Positions 61,630-64,000 of a DNA stretch of 64,000 nucleotides are shown in pieces. Positions within the stretch are counted from its first letter, which is position 1. Each line of letters begins with the position of its first letter. This stretch comes from Atrichornis clamosus (taxonomy: Eukaryota; Chordata; Aves; Passeriformes; Menuridae). Location of the stretch: positions 496,001 to 560,000 of the forward strand of contig WBMZ01011683.1 of the NCBI GenBank assembly GCA_013400975.1, written 5' to 3'. A model generated the notes under the pieces. That model did no database searches, was not told the DNA's origin, and saw only the letters and a program-made list of their open reading frames with translations. The translations under genes were made by a program, and so were the position numbers.

Positions 61630-64000
61630 GTAAGTTGGGTTTTTTTAAATGTAGTCAGAAAATATTTCAGGAAATCTTTTTTCTCCACTGCAGTGTGAGT
61701 CAGTGTGCTTAAATATTTGTGATGAGACTATTTATTGCTCTATATACAGTAACGATATGTTTGTATTCTGTGTGAACATACACTGATACACACTGGAATT
61801 AAAATAGGGTTTCATTTGTCTTTACAACTGTCAGACTAAATGCTGACATAACTGTTATCTCAGGTAATAACAGTAGAAGCAACAGTTTTTAAAAAAGGAT
61901 GCAAAGTGTGTAAACCACATCAATTGTTGTGACTTACTGCCACCAGAGGGAGTAAATCCCAAAGACAGTGATCTTATGATCCTTCTTTGGGAGCCCGGTT
62001 TCCAGGATTCAACTGGAGAACCAAACTATTCAAGCCAGTCATAATAATACATGTTAGAGAAATGACATCTGAGAAAGTCTGGTCAGTGCCACTGAAGGGT
62101 TTTATATGGTCATCAACACCTACAATTACATTAAAAATTAAATTAGATGATGGCTTCTTTGTTACCTGCTTCTGCTACTTAAAGGACTCTGAGAAGTTAT
62201 TACAACATCTGAAAATTATTCTCCACAGTAAATTATTCAAGCACTAAATCCAAAAAATAAGTGGACTGTCAGATTTGTAAGAGATCCTCTACAGTAAAAA
62301 GCAGACTGAAGCTATCCAATTATCTGCTCCCTTGGTTGCCTAACTGATCTATGAAATCAAATTAAACACCAATCTGCAGATTTAATATTAATATTTCAAT
62401 GCTAAAGGATCTGGACCAAATCTACTGAAACAAAGAGGAATACCTAAGTCCTCTTGTGGTTTTCAAATGAAAGCTAGTAAATCTCAAATGGTTAAAATTT
62501 ATAACCAGTTATTCTGCTCTCTAGAACTGAGAGTTATTAACCTGTATTCTCATTTTTATGTTAAATTCACAGCAACATTCACTCTGCTCCATCTGCATCA
62601 ATAAACAAGAAATGGAGCATACCAAAGAGGATAGTTGCCTGTCCCTCTTGTTTCTGTGCAAGCTGCTTTGGGTTTCCTTCTCTTGTTGGCTTGCTTTTGG
62701 TTTTGCTTTTTCCTTACCTTAAGTTAGTCAGTCATATGAGGGGGCAGGTATTGTAACAATGACAAAACCGAGAACTATATCTGTCCTCTTATTACTCTCT
62801 CCTTTTTTTTTTTTTCTCTCTATTACCTTCCTCCTCCCATTCTGTTTTATGTGTTCTACCGAGACCAACTACTAAGCATTTTCAACAGCAACTGGAATCA
62901 AGGTGAAATAGTTAGGAGTTCTCTCTTCTGACTTTCCAGAACCATGACAGAACAATTCTTTTCTCTGGAGAATATTTTTACTTGAAAGAGGAAGGGAAAG
63001 GGAAAGGGAAATTCAGCATTTCCACTCTTTCCATTGTCAGTATTTCCCTACTAGTTACTGAAATAGCAAAATGTCCCTTACCTCTGTCTTATTGTCACTA
63101 CTTGTCAGTACATGACACTCACAGGTAGAGATTATTAGGCCGAAAGAAATTAGTACTTTTCTTCTTTGAATCACCTGGGATTTCAGCACCTCTTCTTTAA
63201 GGACAATTGCCTGGAGACAGTCTTCAATTATGCTTTCACTATGCAGTCTTCAGCTGTAATTATGTCACTGCTTGTTCCAAGACTAGACCTGAGTCACCAC
63301 CACCATTTCAGCTAACGAAAGTTTTTTAAGCTCTGAGATTGACAGGGAGCACATCCCATGGATAGAATGATGTATTCTAGATTTAGATAGACAGAAGGAA
63401 TTATTCTGCCACCCTCTTGGCCTCTTAGGTACCTCTGAGAGGATTCTGGCAATGATTCTTGCCCAGAAGCTCTCCTATACCTATTTGATCTAGACATACC
63501 TGGAGAACTGGTGTCATATTCAGGGTAGAAACCAGCTTCAACTTTAGATACCTTAAATTTTTGTGGTTGTGTACATGTTATGGGCAAAAATGACCATGTG
63601 TAGATTTTGTCTGTTATTAAAATGATGCAGAGTATTTAAGGTATTTACAAAAGGCTGGCAGATACAACACAAATCTAGGAGAGCCTTTCTGCTGTAGCCT
63701 AGAGGTCAAGCATTCTCTAGGCTTAGCTCTTCGATGATGAGATTCTAGCATATCCTTCACTGTTGGCATCTATCTAAAGGCATCCAAATCCATGTATGTT
63801 AGTCTCAAACTGAATTTAAACTTGATATCTGGCAGGAAATTGAGATCATGTAAGACACAAACTGTGCTGCACCTACAACAAGAGCAACATGCTTGGAATT
63901 TATTCTATTCTGAACATATGATAAACACAATGAAATACAAATCATATAGAGCAAATTTTAGTATCTATCAAATCCTCAGTATGTATATATTTAAGAGTTT
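61630..64000. other. AT-rich DNA with a (GGGAAA)n run
   Basis: A short GGGAAA repeat lies at 62994-63011. Open frames at 61987-62247 (plus) and 63312-63587 (minus) have no recognised domain. No mobile element was identified to the end of the window. Confidence 0.45.

Noticed and set aside
1..64000. CRISPR arrays, bacterial operons, tRNA or rRNA genes
   Set aside because: No regularly spaced repeats, no ribosome-binding-site-linked gene strings and no tRNA-like cloverleaf were seen. The CR1 content shows a vertebrate nuclear sequence.

Overview
The window looks like non-coding nuclear DNA from a bird, or possibly a close sauropsid relative. It is strongly AT-rich, carries no recognisable protein-coding host gene, and every repeat that can be identified with confidence belongs to the CR1 non-LTR retrotransposon family typical of avian genomes. 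The CR1 copies show the family's usual 3' end (a GGTCCCTTCCAACC-like block followed by ATTCTATGAT/TTCTGTGATT octamer-like repeats), 5' truncation, and remnants of the ORF2 reverse transcriptase. The gene-poor composition fits an intergenic desert or the inside of a very large intron; the sequence alone cannot separate these.

Layout. 0-15 kb: a purine/pyrimidine microsatellite near 0.6 kb; a ~1 kb degraded CR1 (+) at 2.1-3.1 kb; an ancient CR1 fragment (-) at 3.6-3.9 kb; a CR1 3' end (+) at 4.8-5.0 kb; a ~170 bp near-identical tandem duplication at 10.25-10.59 kb with a single N at its junction; an ancient CR1 3' fragment (-) at 12.9 kb. 14.9-15.6 kb: a GC- and CpG-rich island with three ATTGG boxes, a TATA box and a poly(A)-like signal, read here as an endogenous-retrovirus LTR remnant. 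15.6-35 kb: mostly featureless AT-rich DNA, with CR1 copies (+) at 26.3-27.0, 27.1 and 32.8-33.0 kb; the first contains a second single N, again flanked by duplicated bases. 35.2-35.9 kb: a second probable solo LTR. 39.1-41.8 kb: two CR1 elements side by side on the minus strand, an old one and a much better preserved ~2.15 kb one that holds the longest reading frame in the window (239 codons, an ORF2 C-terminal relic). 45.5 kb: a short CR1 tail (+). 56.5-56.8 kb: an isolated CpG-dense block with AP-1-like, CArG-like and TATA-like motifs, the best candidate for host regulatory DNA. 61.5 kb: a weak candidate exon with consensus splice sites.

There is no operon, pathway or defence system here, and no set of genes that work together. 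The most useful observations are the two single-N junctions that look like unmerged contig overlaps, the two LTR-like islands, the CpG-dense block at 56.5 kb and a near-perfect hairpin at 18.8 kb. Family assignments come from recalled consensus features, not from a database search.
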